Assembly (NCBI GenBank): GCA_000149265.1
Contig: CH003021.1
Span: forward strand, 593,596-657,595
Length of the DNA stretch: 64,000 nt
From: Ciona savignyi
Taxonomy: Eukaryota; Chordata; Ascidiacea; Phlebobranchia; Cionidae
Direction: 5' to 3'
Positions 61,801 to 64,000 of this stretch are shown in pieces. Under the pieces are notes generated by a model. It did not search any database and was not told the origin of the DNA. It saw nothing but the letters and a program-made list of their open reading frames with translations. The number at the start of each line of letters is the position of its first letter. The first letter of the stretch is position 1. Made by a program: the position numbers and the translations under genes.

Positions 61801-62390
61801 AAAGTGATCGCTTTTGATGCGGATGCGTACACCGGTTCTTTGCCAAATTATACCGGTAAATATTTCACTTGTTTTTGTGAATGAAAATATGAACAACTCA
61901 AAAATGTCCCATAAACTTTTGTTTATTAAAAAGGATTTAGCATTGCTTATTTAATTATTTTTTTGAAAGGTAGGATATAGAATTAAAGCATGACCTATTT
62001 GTTATAGAGCTTGAGAGGTTGTTACACAGATGTAGTCAGAATTATTGCATTCTGTTAAATTCAAGAATTTAATTTTTTTGTTTCAATATGATAATCATGC
62101 ACAATCAATTTTTTTTCAATGTGTTTAAGCAATGCCTGGCCAATCCGTTGCCTGCTAAAAGTGGAGATAAGAGTGAATTAACCCTAAATGTTTTCCGCAT
62201 ACAAAACCAGGTTATAAAATTTCTAGAAGAATGTTATGTCTTCATATTAACTCTTTTCCCGGTAGAAATAGCGTCGCGAAATAACGCTGAAGCAGTTTCA
62301 AGCAACTGGGCTTTGGAATGCATTGCCACCTTTACTGTACAACCTACTGCGGTCTTTCCAGTTGAGGAATTTGAATCTGAAATGACCTAA
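46845..62390 (+). CDS. BRCA1: Breast cancer type 1 susceptibility protein homologue (RING E3 ligase with tandem BRCT)
   Basis: Exons: 46845-46939, 48329-48424, 48645-48727, 49049-49978, 50242-50366, 50849-50920, 51166-51245, 51474-51619, 51681-52539, 52898-52996, 53296-54787, 54994-55036, 55323-55459, 55818-55965, 56156-56895, 57407-57505, 57837-58031, 58340-58425, 58707-59130, 59302-59464, 59816-59915, 60216-60377, 60837-60929, 61202-61344, 61715-61855, 62266-62390. All phases join: 2291 residues (human 1863). The RING has Cys18/21, Cys33-His35, Cys38/41 and Cys54/57, then KRSLKKSDYLAQVISAMKSL as in BRCA1. The long centre is charged and Ser-rich, with basic nuclear-localisation-like clusters (HKRKRVKVKRTPKKPK; LKRKRVLSSSSSD) and many SQ/TQ sites. 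BRCT1 has MASGIR, CDRTLKYL and WVVSILWVTQSLKQKKFLSE; BRCT2 has YICCYPPF, MCGATV and a late conserved Trp. BRCA1 acts in homologous recombination, ubiquitylating with BARD1. The gene looks whole. Confidence 0.95.
47104..47784 (-). mobile_element. tRNA-derived SINE, full length but split by a later insertion (copy C)
   Basis: The two parts, 47104-47181 and 47562-47784, together equal one SINE of the copy A type, from the GGATAGGATA tail to the tRNA-like head (CTTAACCGTTAGACCA). Between them lies the inverted-repeat element 47182-47561. It is in intron 1 of BRCA1. Confidence 0.9.
47182..47561. mobile_element. MITE with 9-base target duplication, nested in the SINE
   Basis: The left end CCGTATGGAAAGTACG and the right-end reverse complement CCAGTATGGAAAGTACG match with one extra base. 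The element is flanked by CAGATCACC on both sides (47173-47181 and 47562-47570), while uninterrupted SINE copies have this 9-mer once. It carries repeated GAGTGTGCA / AAGTGTGCA motifs inward from both ends. A 9-base duplication suggests a Mutator-like mover. It has no coding capacity. It is younger than the SINE it sits in. Confidence 0.9.
54670..54702 (+). other. AT-hook-like motif within BRCA1 exon 11
   Basis: The exon encodes KRTGGRPKIPE, which has the GRP core with basic flanks of an AT-hook, a minor-groove binder of AT-rich DNA. The motif is short, so it may be a chance match; I know of no AT-hook in human BRCA1. Confidence 0.4.
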
Positions 62391-63587
62391 AATGTTTTTA
62401 TTTGGGCGACTCAAAATTGAAATCCCGAGCCAAATATGGTGTAGATATGCTTTGCATCACATTTTGGTTGCTTCTTTTAAGGACAAAGTGTTTTATTTAA
62501 ATAAAACATGTTGCTACAAAAAGGGTGATCACCGACATTTATTTCAATTGTTTTAGGTACATTAAAATGTACAATGTTATTGTATTTTTTCAACTTAAGT
62601 TTGTGGGTCATTGAGACGGTTAAGACCACCATTTTAAAAAGACAATTGATTTATTTTCAATTCAGTTATTTTGTGGACACCTTCTGCAGCTTTTAATTTC
62701 TATATTTTCTTTGGTTACGATTTAGATTTTCAATCTAGAATTTTATTTCATCTTTAATTTTCTGCTTGATTCAACTTTCTTTAGGCCACTTTCAGGTCAC
62801 TTATATAGTCAATTTCGTTTCAGTGTTTCGTATTTCTGCCTTATATTTCATGATTTACCACTTTTCGTTGTTGTAAATTTAAGTTTTAATATTTTCCATA
62901 ATTCCTGTATGCAAGCAGTAAAATCCGAAACTGAATCGCTGTTATATTCGTTGCTCACACAGAAGTTCTTTAGTAATATTCAACTTTATAGTTATACGCG
63001 TTAAATGGCGATCGCAACATGTTTGTTATCTGATACGACGCTGTGCGAATACTAAAATAATACCGTGTAAACATAGTATAGTTAATGTATCTATTTCGAC
63101 GTGCTTTTTATTTGATATTACTAAAGGGACGGACACCTAATCAATATCAGGAAATATTTTGCGATCGATCAGCGGTATGATGCAAGTCTGCGTTGGTTTG
63201 GATTGGCAGACTGCGAAGGTCGCAGGCCGGTCAAACAAGCAGAATAAAACCGTCGTGTTGATTGCCTCGTTTATAACCGATAAGTCACCTTTCACTTGTT
63301 GACAAAACTTGACATGTAGCCTACTTCGCTGTTTCGACACATGTTTAATAATAATAGGAAGTAACCCTAATAGTTCAGTTCAATGACTAGTAAGTACATA
63401 CAAGATGGTAGTATTAAAAGTCACTGGGCTGCATAAAAATGATGTTTACCGAACATTCAGAATATTGGCCAGACATGCGGCTGTCACGTGATAGTTGTGC
63501 AGATCGACACGTGCTTCACAGCTTGGCAACAAATGCGGTGAAAATTGAAACTTATTAGACGGAGAACTGAGCAGGGCAAAAGATACC
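62391..63587. other. BRCA1 3' UTR and downstream region
   Basis: AATAAA at 62500-62505 lies 110 bases after the stop and is the likely polyadenylation signal. Beyond it I see no gene. The open frame on the minus strand at 63137-63340 has no recognisable motif. Confidence 0.55.
62500..62505 (+). terminator. Polyadenylation signal of BRCA1
   Basis: AATAAA, 110 bases after the BRCA1 stop codon. It is the first such hexamer downstream. Confidence 0.6.
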
Positions 63588-63851
63588 GGGTGCCTCTAAA
63601 TACTACAGGACCGCTTGGAGAGCTTGGAGCGCTTGGATCGCTTGGATCACTTAGATTGCTATGATAAGTAAATCTAACCCTGTCCCAAACACTAATCTCA
63701 ACCCCAGAACTAACTTTAACCCCAACCCTAACATTAATATCATGGCTTTTGTAATTACTAAGTATAGTAAGCGATCAAAGTGATCCAAGCGCTCCAAGCG
63801 ATTTAAGCGCTCCATGCGGTCCAAGCGCTCCTGTAGTATTTAGAGGTACCG
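63588..63851. mobile_element. Foldback element with long inverted repeats and 9-base target duplication
   Basis: Arms of about 85 bases are inverted copies of each other: CCTCTAAATACTACAGGA at the ends, then several tandem CGCTTGGA-type decamers. The loop is a C-rich stretch with imperfect CCCTAA-like repeats. The 9-mer AAAGATACC flanks it at 63579-63587 and 63852-63860. There is no coding capacity. Confidence 0.88.
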
Positions 63852-63860
63852 AAAGATACC

Positions 63861-64000
63861 AAGTCATACAATATCGTAATAAGAATTAAATACAAAGAGA
63901 TTTAAAAAGTCGAGAAAAATTAGGTTAGATAACGTTCTTCGAAGATGTTATTTCCATGTGCATCAAAGAATCAAAACTCCAATACCGGTAACCTGTGTGA
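63861..64000. other. Right edge of the window, nothing recognised
   Basis: AT-rich sequence after the foldback element. I see no gene or repeat. Confidence 0.5.

Noticed and set aside
1-64000. CRISPR arrays, phage genes, rRNA or functional tRNA genes
   Set aside because: None seen. tRNA-like stretches belong to SINEs and lack the rest of a cloverleaf. Tandem repeats are short and without spacers.

Overview
This window looks like a piece of a tunicate (Ciona-like) chromosome. The sequence is AT-rich. The genes are split into many small exons by mostly short introns with GT-AG borders. Every recognisable gene has its closest relatives among animal, and especially chordate, families. Acceptor-like sites just upstream of start codons fit spliced-leader trans-splicing, which tunicates use. 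No bacterial, organellar or CRISPR sequence was seen. All calls come from reading the sequence; no search was run.

Layout. (1) 79-14670, minus strand: a 27-exon AKNA-like centrosomal/AT-hook-family gene whose 3' end lies off the left edge. A hAT-type element sits in one of its introns. (2) 14671-18021: intergenic DNA with two short inverted-repeat elements. (3) 18022-29688, plus: a 20-exon gene for a single-pass membrane protein resembling the auxiliary delta/epsilon subunits of the sperm calcium channel CatSper. (4) A 113-base assembly gap at 30203-30315. (5) 31514-32527, plus: an intronless proline racemase / hydroxyproline dehydratase-family gene. (6) 33005-33795 and 33971-38400, plus: mitochondrial ribosomal protein MRPS16 followed at 175 bases by the mannosyltransferase ALG11, a possible operon. 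(7) 42153-44007, plus: a METTL27-like methyltransferase with broken copies of its first and last exons downstream. (8) 45379-45669, plus: a tiny two-coding-exon gene for a secreted, very arginine-rich peptide with an acidic tail, the best candidate here for something undescribed. (9) 46845-62390, plus: a complete 26-exon BRCA1 orthologue with an N-terminal RING and two C-terminal BRCT domains.

The non-coding space is well populated with small mobile elements. A tRNA-derived SINE family is present as three near-identical young copies and several old relics. One young copy was later split by a 380-base inverted-repeat element that made a 9-base target duplication. There are also hAT-like MITEs with clear 8-base duplications, a pogo-like MITE, and a foldback element near the right end.

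The genes do not form one pathway. They cover genome repair (BRCA1), mitochondrial translation (MRPS16), ER N-glycan assembly (ALG11), amino-acid catabolism (the hydroxyproline enzyme), sperm motility (CatSper-like), centrosome or transcription (AKNA-like) and possibly innate defence (the cationic peptide).
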